Below are positions 46,061 to 57,440 of a stretch of DNA of 64,000 nt, one piece after another (positions within the stretch are counted from its first letter, which is position 1; each line of letters begins with the position of its first letter). The position numbers and the translations under genes are program-made. The stretch is from Hoplostethus atlanticus (taxonomy: Eukaryota > Chordata > Actinopteri > Trachichthyiformes > Trachichthyidae): positions 186,001 to 250,000 of the forward strand of contig JAXDDX010000116.1 of the NCBI GenBank assembly GCA_034670405.1. The letters run 5' to 3'. The notes beneath the pieces were generated by a model. The model was not told the origin of the DNA, searched no databases, and worked only from the letters and a program-made list of their open reading frames with translations.

Positions 46061-48938
46061 ATGAAGTTTTATGAACTCGGGGTTATGATAGCATTTAAGG
46101 TTAGGTCATTTAAGGTTAACTTTTATGTCAAGTAGAGAGACAGAGGAAGGATGGCGGGCTGGAGGTTATGAGATAAGAAAGAGACGAAGACAGAGGTGAC
46201 GCAAGTCAAGAGGCAAACTCCCAACTCTCGTCGCTCCACGCCTGCAGTGGGCTTTTTCAGAGGAGATGTGACCGGTAACTCTTTAACCCCATTTCCTCCT
46301 GGCATTAAAATGCACCTCAGGTTTACCAATTAAAATCAGAACTCTCTGCCATCTGCCAAAACGCAGATTGCCGCGCATGTCACTTCCTCTCATAATTTTA
46401 ATGCCCTTGAAAGTTGACAGTAAAATACCTTGTCCCACTTAGTGCCCCGTTCACCAGTAATCTGGACTGGTGACACATTGCGCTTACTTTGTTGTTGGTC
46501 AAATGTGTCTCTGACCAACTCCGGAGCTGGTTTGGGTGATCGGATGTCAAAGCTACAATTGGCAACTTTTGTGACACATCTACATAGCAATAACTAAAAA
46601 GGATATATTATACTTGTCTGCATTCACTCCAGGACTACATTTTCCTACAGCGATGTGATCTCATGAGGTGGATATTTTTTAACAGCAAATGGACTCCTAC
46701 CACAAATGCCTACATTATTTGAACGTCTGTAGTTTTAGAAGGGGTTGTGTGGGCTCAGGTATGCATAGATGGAATTTAAGGTGTGTGTAAATGTGTGTGT
46801 AACTATGAACTGTCCCCCTTTTTATGTTATTGGATTTGCTTTTTTTCCGGAACTTGAACATAAAAAAAAGTACAAATCAAAAATCTCCCACTTGCTGAGC
46901 TTTTACTCCTTTTCAAGAGTGATAGCACGTCTGACCGTGGAAATTTAGAACCAATGTAATGCAATGCAGATACCACTATTATCTGAAAAAGATGAGATTA
47001 CAATATATATGATATATATGATTACTTATATATATGATTACTTATTACCTTTTGAATCAATACTCCAAAAATCATGTCAGAAAGAAGAGTGCAATTTGCT
47101 TTGTTCAAAAAACAGACTCTGTGTGGTGTGACCGTGATTTAGACAGCCTCTGTGTTTATATGTGCACCAATTAATAAAAAAATAAGCGATAATTGCTTAT
47201 TCTCCTGGCTCGCAGCGTCAGAAAATGTCCAATATAACCTCCAGCAGCCCAAAGGCATAATGGAGTCAGACAAACAGGCTGGCAAAATGAATCCACTATC
47301 TGGCAAATTACACTTTGCTCTTTTCATAAATATGAATACAAATAAATAAGGCTCTTATGTGCGGAGAGCGTGTGTGTGTGTGTGTTTGTGCGTGTGATAG
47401 TGCCGGAGGGCATATCTCACTGGCCGATAATGAGTTATGCTGAAAGAATGTTTGTTTCAATGAGGGCTTTTTTTCTCTTTTTTTTCCTCCTCTCTTCCCT
47501 TGTTCATCTGGCACTGAAACAGGAAATAAAACCTGCTTGGATTAAGACAATAAAATCTGTTAATGAAGTGATTTCTTGAAGTATAAATTCTGTAGTCTCC
47601 TATGAAGCCAAGGGATTCAAATGCATGTCATTTTTGGCTGGGTGCAATCAGCAGAGATTCGGTGTCTTCGCTCAGTAATGGGGTAAAATGATTCAACATT
47701 AGCATGCTGCTGTTAAAGTAACTCATTTTCAGCTCATTTTTAAGGAAACAATATAAACCGCATAAAATTTCAACCGTCAAATGAGACGAGAGCACTTGAA
47801 AGAAGTCATTACAAATAAGGTAAATTTTAGGCAGCTGCGGCAAAGGAATAAAAAATAACTTTCGGCATTGTCCTTATTGCCACCCTATCCATATCCCCAT
47901 CCTGTTCGAGTCAAGTTTTTAACAAAAAGCCAAAAGCAAAGTGCTTTTTTCTTTCTTTCTATTCTTTACAGTAATAATGCAGCTGGTGCCACAGTAAAAT
48001 GTAGCTTCCAACATCCGAATTGTACTTGTCAGCTGTTGCAAAAAACATTGAAAAAATTACATTAATTTGAAATAAAATAAATTAAAATAAATTAAAATAA
48101 ATTAAATAAATCACTTGCCCCCCCCCGAGACCTGCATTTTCAGTAAAGTAAAATAAAGTAAAATAAAATAAAAAGGGATGTGTCCAAAAATTAACTGGAT
48201 ATGAGATACAAGGGGAGCTTCACATAATGTTTTCCATTTTATTCCCAAACGTTTGGCACTGACATTGGCGAGTCCAGCTGTCTCTGGACCGGGCGCTTTT
48301 CACTTTTTGATTTGTCACTTCCTGTGTGGAGAAGATTTCCCGCCAGTGACCATACCGAAGCCAGAACTGGCCAGAATTTAATTTGGGCAAACAGGGTGAA
48401 TCTACTGCATCTCAATTAGCGGGGATGGGACGCTCTTCTCTGCTGCAGCTCCACTTTGTGATTTAGACTGATGAGACAGATGGATTTGTACCAAAAAAAA
48501 CCTTGCCTAGGGCAGCTTTAAAAAGCCGAGCTATGTCTTTAAGTGAAATAATCCTGTCTTCGCCATACTGTCTGAGGAGAAAGAGTAGTGGGGGAGGGCG
48601 GTCACTCTCCTTGTAAGCAACAGCAAAGAAAGAAGTTGCGGGGGGAAACTAACAAGATTGTTTGGTCACAGTTGGTAGAGTTGTTGTCGGCTTTAGATAC
48701 CATGGAAATCAAGCAGACAGGCAGGCACTGCATTTGTACTCACTGGGCACAGAGGGTTTGCGCTCTTTCTCTGTGTGTGTGTGTGTGTTTTGTAAGCTTA
48801 GTGTAAGATTGAGGGTTAAAGTTAGGGTTATAGAGAATACATGTATGTCAATGGAATATCATCATAATGATGATGGCTCAATGTCATAGACTTGATACTG
48901 TGCAGATGAATTCCAGACCTCACACGTTCATTCACTCA

Positions 48939-48939
<1 letters not shown>
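46061..48939. other. Mostly unique, repeat-poor block
   Basis: Apart from (TG)n at about 47370-47388 and (AAAT)n/(AAATA)n at about 48068-48175, this is the longest stretch without obvious mobile elements. 47210-47350, 47395-47600 and 47630-47860 contain AT-rich sites such as TAATGAAGTGATT and GGATTAAGAC in otherwise complex sequence, a style typical of conserved non-coding elements near developmental genes. No ORF with family features is present. Confidence 0.35.
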
Positions 48940-48975
<36 letters not shown>

Positions 48976-48978
48976 ACA
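48940..48978. repeat. (CT)n-(CA)n microsatellite
   Basis: CTCTCTCTCT is followed by about 14 CA units. Confidence 0.93.
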
Positions 48979-49140
48979 TTCTCTCCTTTTTCCATTCCTG
49001 TCAATGTTTTGACTCTTAAATTCTTACTTTTCTTGTAACAAGTAAAAGAAAATCCACTAATGGGCTGAGATCATTTCACTTTTTCCAATGTGCATACATT
49101 TATTTCAAGCATTGTCTTGAATCCAGAGTCATTTTATTGA

Positions 49141-49604
49141 TACACTACCGGTCAAAAGTTTTAGAACACCCCCATTTTTCCAGTTTTTATTGAAATTTAA
49201 GCAATGAATAACCTGAAATGGTACAAAGGCAAGTGGTAAACTGCTACAGGTTAAAACAAAAAGTTTAGGTCAGCAAAAACTGAAAAATAATGTAAATTTC
49301 AGGTGTCAGTGAGTACAGTTTCCTAGACCATCAAAAGGCACTTGGAAACTGGAGGAAACTCTGACAAACTCTGGGAAACAGAATCAGAAGACAAGTTTCT
49401 GAGAGTCAACAGCTTGCGTGATAGGCGGCTCACAGGACAACAGCTTCAAGCACAACTTAACACTGGTTGAAGTAAGGAAGTCTCAGTTTCAACTGTGAGA
49501 AGAAGACTTCTAGCTACAGGTTTGACAGGTCGAGTGGCAGTAAGAAAGCCATTGCTAAGATGGCAAAATAAGGGGGTGTTCTAAAACTTTTGACCGGTAG
49601 TGTA
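49141..49604 (+). mobile_element. Tc1/mariner-derived MITE
   Basis: ACTACCGGTCAAAAGTTTT near 49144 is mirrored exactly by AAAACTTTTGACCGGTAGT (49584-49602), the inverted pair extending about 30 bp, and TA lies at each end (49141-49142 and 49603-49604). The plus strand keeps a piece of the transposase DNA-binding region: RDRRLTGQQLQAQLN at about 49418-49462, then, after frame damage, STVRRRLLATGLTGRVA and RKPLLRWQNK to about 49570. The catalytic DDE domain is gone, so the 464-bp copy arose by internal deletion of a Tc1-like element. Confidence 0.9.
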
Positions 49605-50748
49605 CTTGCGGAGTGATCTGCCTTATTCTGTCTTGTTTCAAGATGACAGTTTCTAGCAAACAAGTGAAATTCTCTGATCTCCACTGAAGGTATTTTTCAC
49701 TTGTTTTATGACTCAATATGAGATTAAATTCCTTGTTCAGATGGATATTTTTTGCAACTGTGGGTTCAGTTTAGTCCTGCTAGTTTAGATGTGATGTATC
49801 AGAGTCCTCAATTGTTCTGTCCAGTATAAAACTAATATCACCAGTGACGAGTCTTCCCTTCTCTCCGGGAACTTAGAAAAGTATCTAGAAAGTGTTAAAT
49901 CAATTAAATCTAACAATTTTGTGGGGGTTTTTTTACACATCAAAATGTGCTCATTTGGGATTGTGTGTGTGTTTTTGTGTCAGCACCATAGCATGCCAAG
50001 CACCATAGCATCATATTTATATAGAAAGGATTTTATAGACAAATAAGTCAATTTCAATTAACGTGGTGAAATTCGGAGACACGTGCAGGCTTTGATGTGA
50101 AATTTCATTTTTTAACGAATATGTATGATTGCACCTCACTTGACTTTCAGCAGCATCAAAGACTGCGTATACAGACATGGCCACTGGTATGTCAATGGTA
50201 AAAAAAACGAATTTGTTCATTTTTGTATTATATGGTCACCATTCCAAATTATGTCATAATCAGACTTGATGTTTAGGTTGTAGCCATACTGAAAAAAAAT
50301 CCCTTGTCGCTTTTTTTTTTTTCCTAGCAATTTACTGCACGATCTCTCTTAAGGCCACAGGAGTATTATAATGGCACTAAGGCACTGACCTTTGACCTCC
50401 TTAGGTTTGTGTTTCTGTTGTTTGGCAGTATTTTCGGATTAGATAATTTTGGATTAGCACGTCAAATGAAAATGTGTAATTATACAGTGCAGGGTGGATT
50501 GTGTTTGGGAATATTTCACCCACCACCTTATAGAGTAGGTGGTTAGGTGAGCGCTGTCTCTCTATTTGCCCGTAGTGTGGCAGGACTGTAAGGCACTGTA
50601 GCTCTCTGGAGATGACACACACGTCCCTCTTTTAGAAACATCAGAGAGCCCACTCCTCCTCCTTCCCTCACTTTCTTCTCTCTTTCTACCTGTTCCCTGG
50701 ACAACCATTCATCCTAGACATACCAAAGTTGATTACTTCCCCTGTCAG

Positions 50749-50751
<3 letters not shown>
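49605..50751. other. Non-genic stretch
   Basis: AGCACCATAGCAT is directly repeated near 49981-50011. Poly-T runs lie near 50312. No supportable gene. Confidence 0.5.
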
Positions 50752-50783
<32 letters not shown>

Positions 50784-50813
50784 TGTGTGTGGGTGTGTGT
50801 ATATGTGTGTGTT
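50752..50813. repeat. (TG)n microsatellite with GGG interruptions
   Basis: TG run broken twice by GGTG and once by ATATG. Confidence 0.92.
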
Positions 50814-50986
50814 TGCCTCATCAATCAAAGGAAAATTTAAGGAACATCAATTCTCGACCAGATATTTTTTTCAAAAGACAACGATATGAAAAATGAAAAA
50901 GCTGTCATATAGTTTTCATTTGTGTAGTGTCAGGGGAGGTGATGATGGGGAGGTGGTCATGGTCAGCATAGGAGATTTAATGTCAC

Positions 50987-51325
50987 TAAACAAACTGCTG
51001 TGTTATAGCAGTTTGTTTATAGTGATCCAACCTCAGGCCAGTTCATGAAAGCTTTTCCATTTGCTGTTCCGAACACCCGGTGACAGGTATGTCTTTCCTG
51101 GGGAAAAATCCTCTGGTGCACAGGAAGTGATGCGTTTTATGTGTCCGGTGTGTTTGGAATAACTAGAACTGGGTAGTCAGCATGAGCAGCGATAGCCACC
51201 GTGGCTGAACAGACAAAGAAAAGAGCACCAACTACAGAAACTCAAACTCCATCAACAGAAAATCACGAGAACAGTGCTGGACACACTGTTTGATTGACAG
51301 GTGATCTCTGGGAAGTGCAGTGAAG
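50987..51325 (-). repeat. Interspersed repeat family A, copy 3, with terminal hairpin
   Basis: Read on the minus strand it matches 28293-28650 from ACTGCACTTCCCAGAGATCA to GGATCACTATA. The minus-strand 3' end is a hairpin: 50987-50999 and 51007-51019 are a perfect 13-bp inverted pair (AGCAGTTTGTTTA and complement) with a 7-nt loop. With one bulge the stem extends outward through the TCACTA/TAGTGA pair. Confidence 0.8.
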
Positions 51326-51414
51326 ATGTTACAGAAGATGTTTAGTCAGATAAGTGGATTGGTTAATAACAAGAACTTACTCAGAAAAACAGCTAGGTTA
51401 AGAATAGGTTAAGG

Positions 51415-51741
51415 TATAATAATAATAATAACAATCTTCATTTATAAAGAACCTTTCAAAACAAAGTTACAAAGTGCTTCACAGCCAAGAAAAATAACAA
51501 TGGGATAAAACATAGGCAATAAATAAATAAAAAATAAAACAAAAAAAAATCCAATTACATTTATTATTGATGCAGTTTTCCCACCTTTTTTCCAATAAGC
51601 AACATTTTTTGTCTAAAGAACGAGGATAAAATGATTAACAGCCAAATATCACAGAATGGCCTTACAATAAAAGTACATTTAAGAAGTGATTAAAAAGATG
51701 ATACCGACTCTGCCTCCTTGAACTCCTCAGGCAAGGTGTTC
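51415..51741 (-). mobile_element. LINE 3' part (antisense) with (TTA)n tail
   Basis: (AAT)n at 51418-51431, then ATTTATAAAGAACCTTTCAA and CAAAGTTACAAAGTGCTTCA (51440-51482), and GATGATACCGACTCTGCCTC...GGCAAGGTGTTCCA (51700-51743). These are blocks I recognise from the 3' region of a common fish LINE read antisense. The reverse-transcriptase part of what is probably the same insertion lies beyond the minisatellite, at 52927-53250. Confidence 0.55.
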
Positions 51742-52627
51742 CATTAGTCTTTATCCTGGTCACCTTAAGTCTTTATCCTGGTTACCTTTAGTTTTTATCC
51801 TGGTCACCTTAAGTCTTTATCCTGGTTACCTTTAGTCTTCAGCCTGGTTACCTTTAGTCTTCAGCCTGGTTACCTTTAATCTTTATCCAGGTTACCTTTA
51901 GTCTTTAGCCTGGTCACCTTAAGTCTTTATCCTGGTTACCTTTAGTCTTTATCCTGGTTACCTTTAGTCTTCAGCCTGGTTACCTTTAATCTTTATCCAG
52001 GTTACCTTTAGTCTTTAGCCTGGTCACCTTAAGTCTTTATCCTGGTTACCTTTAGTTTTTATCCTGGTCACCTTAAGTCTTTATCCTGGTTACCTTTAGT
52101 CTTCAGCCTGGTTACCTTTAGTCTTCAGCCTGGTTACCTTTAATCTTTATCCAGGTTACCTTTAGTCTTTAGCCTGGTCACCTTAAGTCTTTATCCTGGT
52201 TACCTTTAGTCTTTATCCTGGTTACCTTTAGTCTTCAGCCTGGTTACCTTTAATCTTTATCCAGGTTACCTTTAGTCTTTAGCCTGGTCACCTTAAGTCT
52301 TTATCCTGGTTACCTTTAGTCTTCAGCCTGGTTACCTTTAATCTTTATCCAGGTTACCTTTAGTCTTTAGCCTGGTCAGCTTTAGTCTTTAGCCTGGTCA
52401 CCGTTAGTCTTCAGCCTGGTCACCTTTAGTCTTTAGCCTGTTCACCTTTAGTCTTTAGCCTGGTCACCTTTAGTCTTTAGCCTGGAAACCTTTAGTCTTT
52501 AGCCTGGAAACCTTTAATCTTTAGCCTGGTCACCTTTAGTCTTTAGCCTGGTTATGTTCAGTCTGTAGCTTGGTCACCTTTAGTCTTCAGCCTGGTTACT
52601 ATTAGTCTTTAGCCTGGGTTACCTAAC
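51742..52627. repeat. 22-bp minisatellite, about 40 units
   Basis: Units have the form TAGTCTTTAGCCTGGTTACC plus TT, with four or five variant types (AAGTCTTTATCC, TAGTCTTCAGCC, TAATCTTTATCCAGG, GGTCACC). The order of types is periodic in the first two thirds and irregular after 52380. Confidence 0.96.
51767..52294. repeat. Two identical 264-bp, 12-unit higher-order copies
   Basis: The 12 consecutive 22-bp units at 51767-52030 are repeated in the same order and, by my reading, base for base at 52031-52294. A third, shortened period starts at 52295 and jumps ahead by skipping units. Confidence 0.92.
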
Positions 52628-52926
52628 AGGACTGCTACATTCTCAAAGGCAGGTTTAATATCTTGACTTAGTGGATCAAGGGCAGGTTGAATAAGGCACA
52701 CAGTGTGCACACTCAGGGCTTATAACACAGGACATCAGTTTTATCAGAATATAACTGTAAATTGTTTTTTTTGTTGTTGTTTTTTAATCTGCTTCTTAAC
52801 ATCTGTTAAACACTTATGCAGAGAGGCCTGCTCAATTAATTCCCATGGCTTGACTGAAAGGTACAGCTGGGTACCTGTCGCATGTCATCCCTCTTTTCCC
52901 TCTCTTTACTCTTTACTGTTAACTGT
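52628..52926. other. Spacer, possibly the end of another retroposon
   Basis: 52860-52965 (CTGTCGCATGTCATCC, CT-rich, GCAAAAAAAGCCCAATAAAG) resembles the plus-strand 3' end of a common fish retroposon with an AATAAA signal. This is weak evidence from memory. Confidence 0.3.
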
Positions 52927-53250
52927 TCAATACAGGCAAAAAAAGCCCAATAAAGAATTTTTTAAAAAGCGACCTAGAGGAAGTATATATAGGGAAAACA
53001 ACATTGGTGCAAGAATTGAGCCTTTGGAGGAGACATAGCTATCAATGGACACAAGGAATTTCCTATCAATCAAGTATAAAGAGACCCAATCTAGGGGTCT
53101 ATCTGTAAGAATACCGTGGTCTACAGTATCAACAGCTGCACTTAGGTCAGGCAACACTAACACTGAGCACTTGCCTGCATCGGCATTCATCAGGACATTG
53201 TTTACAACCGGACAGGCAGTTTCAGTGCCGTGCTGCTGACAAAAAACTTC
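52927..53250 (-). pseudogene. LINE reverse transcriptase fragment (antisense)
   Basis: The minus strand reads VLVLPDLSAAVDTVDHGIL, reverse-transcriptase motif A with its catalytic D, where the usual F of AAFDT has become V. It continues LDWVSLYLIDRKFLVSID and MLFSLYILPLG (the end of motif B). The G-x-P-Q-G core of motif B is damaged (SKGSILAPM). No motif C is found. This belongs to a LINE group distinct from the 2690-5743 element (LSAAFDTVDH rather than SSAFNTI). Confidence 0.75.
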
Positions 53251-53699
53251 TCTGGGACTTTAGAAGAGTATGAAGGGTAATTTTGAGAGGGTTTGAAGTA
53301 GTGGCTGAGAGCAAAAGGGTCAATGCCAAGCTTGTTTGAAATAGGTTACCAGATAAAACAACAAAATCAGAATTGGTGAACAGATAAAGAACAGTGTGGT
53401 AGGCCTACTAAAACAGAAGGGCATTTAGCCTGCATAGCCAAGGCTCCTCTTCTAAATAATAGCTGCTATGCCTATGAACATGTCATGCATTTTCAAATGT
53501 CGCATTTTTGCTCCAGCAGCAAGTTTTATATTTTATATGAACGTATCGATATCTGGACAACTTAATTTGCATCGGCGCCAATCCCAATACTACAGATACA
53601 ATTTGTCTCTAGTTCCTGGATAGATACCATGTGCTTCCAAGTGCAATCTGATGCCTTGTCCAGACTTCTGACAGGGCTTCTTTGCATGATGGATGGAAT
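53251..53699. other. Non-genic stretch
   Basis: 53251-53290 may continue the antisense LINE. The rest shows nothing assignable. Confidence 0.45.
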
Positions 53700-54075
53700 T
53701 TGAGTTACCTCCTAGGGAAGGAAGCAAAATGGTCGGCCACCTTTCCCTTCTTCGGTGCCAGCTCCTTCACCGGCTAGAAGCACGTCCACGCCCAGGTGAT
53801 GAGCTTCCCAAGGCCCCCGGAGGATCCATCTGGCACTTGGCGCTAATGTAGTTGTCAGCGTAAGGCCATCCATGAGAGCCCTGACTGGTAGACTGTCAGA
53901 AGCCGGACGGATACCGGGCGAGGCCAAGGGGGTCAGCGGATCCAGCGATGCGTCCCAGCTGGTATCACTTAGATAAGTTGTGCCGTTGACCCTCAAACCG
54001 AAACCCTTAGGAGTATGTTATATATCCCCTGTGATTTTAAGAAGAAGGGGAAAAAACTGGAATTATCCTTTAATC
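53700..54075 (-). other. GC-rich unclassified block ending in a fold-back-type terminus
   Basis: The minus strand is open for 94 codons (53712-53996) in GC-rich sequence, but I recognise no domain. The right edge AACTGGAATTATCCTTTAA (54056-54074) is the same terminus as the fold-back elements at 6182 and 13978. No left terminus is visible, so this may be a truncated relative or a longer element sharing that end. CCCCTGTGATT (54027) and AATCACAGGG (54073) also form an inverted pair around the terminus. Confidence 0.4.
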
Positions 54076-54414
54076 ACAGGGTTGAAATATGTTCATAATT
54101 ACCTAAGGGAAATGTATTCACACTAATGACTGGAAGGGCTGGCCAGCTATCACAGACTTCATTATAATTAGGGAATTTTCATCTTATTATTAATAGGTGT
54201 GTGTGTGCGTGCATGTGTGTGAATCCATGAATCTATCCATCCATTTGTCAGTGTGTAGATGTGTTGGCTTTCATGCCCATATATGTATGTGTGCGTTTTA
54301 AATATACCTAATAATTACCATCTTCATTAGCATTTAAATGGGAATGTGTGTAATAATAATTACACCCTAGCGTGTCCCTGGTTTTATTACCATGACCCCT
54401 GGCATCACTTTGAT

Positions 54415-54572
54415 GGAAGGAAGGAGGGAGGGATGGATGGATGGATGGATGATGGATGGATGAGAAGGGGAGGATAGGAAAAAGTGGAGATATTTTGAGA
54501 TGAGATGAGTTTTGTGACACAGATGTGAAAGTTTGCCTTTGATGCCCGGGCAATAATAAAAGTATAAGAGTA

Positions 54573-54607
<35 letters not shown>
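54415..54607. repeat. (GGAT)n and (AAT)n microsatellites
   Basis: GGAA/GGAT tetramers at 54415-54463, and (TAA)n of about 10 units at 54576-54607. Confidence 0.92.
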
Positions 54608-55381
54608 TCATTATCTGGGATTCATTCAATAACATGGAGCCTACTTTAGGAAAATGCAATTAAAAGGAACAACAATACAATGCTGCAAAATTGAGAACAG
54701 GGGAGGACTTTTATTTTGGTGACAGTCAATATTTGGAAAGCGCTTTTAAACAACCTTTCCGTAACTTAGAGTACACCACCCCATGTTGACCCCATTTTTT
54801 TTTTCAGGTTGTAATTCATTGTCTGAACTTTTGATACAAACACTGGTGGTGCAAAACATCTAAAACATAATTTTTACAAACCTTCTGTACTGCAGATTTC
54901 TTAAAGGAAGAATCCACTTAAACAATGTTATCAAACAGCTATCGGCGATGTACCTTGCATTTCTGGACACATTTTGTCCAGAAGTCCAGACATTTTTCTT
55001 ATTCCTGTGAATAACTGGACAAATGTAGATGACGTGCTATTTCCATTGCAGCTTAATGGAGTTTAATAGGTGAAACAATTTCGACAATCATACACGGAGA
55101 AATCCATCATATTTTGTTTATTTTTTGATGGGTTGAGTTATAGTTAGAATTGTGACTTAGAATATTCCATCAGTCAAACTCTTCAAACTGTATGCAAATA
55201 TAACCCAAATGAGGACATTTTTATCATTAATATATGTAAGTGGTAAATGGTTTATGTAATATTTAAAGTAAAAGTAATCTATTACTCTCTGAACAAATTA
55301 GACAAAATGAAATAAAATGGGATGAAATAAAAGAACATACAGACATATAATAATACATGTCCCTCTCCAATTCTTTCTCTA

Positions 55382-55384
<3 letters not shown>
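54608..55384. other. Non-genic stretch
   Basis: TTAAAGGAAGAATCCACTTAA at 54901 marks a possible repeat edge. No gene. Confidence 0.45.
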
Positions 55385-55435
<51 letters not shown>

Positions 55436-55491
55436 TAGGGAGAGAGAGACAAAGAGAGAGAAAGAGAGGGAAAGAGAGAGAGAGAGAAACC
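55385..55491. repeat. (TG)n-(GA)n compound microsatellite
   Basis: TG at 55385-55421 passes directly into GA-rich sequence to 55491. Confidence 0.95.
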
Positions 55492-55652
55492 TGGGGAGCT
55501 AATGTCTTGCCCTGCCCCTTGGTTTTGCCCTTTGCCTCATAATGGCTGCCTGTGGAGCCACACAGGGCCCCGGTTGCACTGCAGCCCATTTAAAGAGCAT
55601 TAGAGAAGAGGAAACTGGCAGGGTCAGGCCACGCCGTGTCACGCAGCAGAGT

Positions 55653-55658
55653 GAGTGT

Positions 55659-55702
<44 letters not shown>
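55653..55702. repeat. (GT)n microsatellite
   Basis: GT run with one TTT interruption. Confidence 0.94.
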
Positions 55703-55703
<1 letters not shown>

Positions 55704-57234
55704 AGTTGGTGGTCCTTAAGTGTTGTCAATAGTAATGAAGAGAAACAAGAAATGAGGAAAAGAGCTCTTTGCTCAGTTCAGCCAGCTATAAAGGCACTAA
55801 AAAAGCCTCGCTAATGATGAGAGCTAGCCGGGGTTAAACGCTCATCACTGCAGGACTCGTATTAGTAACAAACAAAGACAGAGACAGCAGTGGCAGTTCA
55901 GTGGTGTATAATTATTATAGTTCTTCACAGAACACTCCATAAGGGATCTAATATAACAGTTTAATTCCTGAAGCATGTGAAGCATGGTTCCTAAAGAGAG
56001 GGAGAGAAAACAGAAATGATTACATGCAGGGCATCAAGGTAACGAACAGAACTGGACATACATGAAGATGCAGTTAAAGGACCACACTTACTTTTTCGGG
56101 ATATTGGCTTGTCAGATATCAAACTATCTTTTGCAGTCACATGTCACCATACCATCACATGCTAACGCATTAGCACACAGGTGTTGGTGTTGTTGTTTTT
56201 TCCTGCCAATCGTCACAACTAGTCAATTTCAGTCAACCAATTTCTCCAAGAAGTCAGTGTCGTCTTTTAATACGGAGGACTTTGCACGACAATCACAATT
56301 TACACTCAAAGGCAGGGCTTAAATAATGATTTACAAATACTATACATAAATTGCTAATGCTACATAGGTCACGCAATTTGTCAGTTATCATCCAGACATT
56401 TTACCACTCTGGAAGTCAAGTTTGACATACTGTTCATTAATATCTCTCATAACTAGGAATGGGACTTTGGAGCAAACTTACATTAACACAGACACATAGT
56501 TCATGTTCTTTTTCATATTAATTCACCAAATATTTCACCAAAATGAAAAGTAGGTTTGTTCCAAGATGCAGGGAGAGATAATGGTCAACATTTTTCACAA
56601 GAACACTAAATCATAACCAAATCACTTGCTAAGTACTGTTTCCATTGTGGCACTTCAGTAGTCAAAAAACAGACATGTTTAAGGGTAACTGATGGGCAAA
56701 TGTAGGTCTCAAAGCTTTTTTCCTCCCCACTTCCCTGTAGTGAAGAAAAATAGCGAGAGGGTTTAATCATTTTGTGTCCTGTCCTGTGTAGTAATTATCT
56801 TCTACCACTAGGTGGCTACTGTGTCCTATCCTGTGTTACATCACATGTAATGAGTGTCTTGCCATGAGGTGGCTCGTGTCTTGTCATTGTCAAAAAAAAT
56901 TGCGAATTAACCGAGGTTATAGCCTAGATCCGTGAAGGTAATTTTTCAAACTTGCATGTGGTTTGACAGAGCAATGCACAGTCGGAGCCATTACTGTCTG
57001 AATTCCAATGCCTTTTGATCACCATTTATCATATAATTTATCAGAATTTATTGATTAATTTATGAAATAATAATGTATCGCGTCCCGAAGAAATTAAGGC
57101 CTGGGATTCTTATTGAAAAAGGTGCTAATATTACCCCTTCACATAAATGTCAAGGTGAAAATGGTGTAAGGGTAGTGGCAGACCTGGTGGCAGTTTGGGT
57201 GCAGCACCTCATCTAGTTAGTAGAGGCTAAATCA
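55703..57234. other. Non-genic stretch
   Basis: No supportable gene. Two degenerate TGTCCTGTCCTGTGT segments (56776 and 56820) foreshadow the ACAGG repeat that follows. Confidence 0.5.
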
Positions 57235-57440
57235 TCGTGTCCTGTCCTGTGTAATTGCAGAACAGGCAACAACAGTACAGAATACGACAGGACAGGCAAG
57301 ACACTTTAGCAAATCACTGGACAGGACATGACAGCAAACCACAAGACAGGACATAACAGGACAGGACAAGACAAGACAGGACAGGACACGATAGTTAATC
57401 ACAGGACAGGGCACGGCAACACAGGGTAGGACATGACAGC
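57235..57440. repeat. Degenerate ACAGG pentamer repeat with an inverted start
   Basis: ACAGG/ACAAG/ACATG pentamers dominate 57286-57440. TCGTGTCCTGTCCTGT at 57235-57250 is the exact reverse complement of 57376-57391, so 157 bp can form a 16-bp-stem fold-back. Confidence 0.85.

Noticed and set aside
53712..53996. 94-residue minus-strand protein in GC-rich DNA
   Set aside because: No recognisable domain and no splice or promoter evidence. Reported only as part of an unclassified block.
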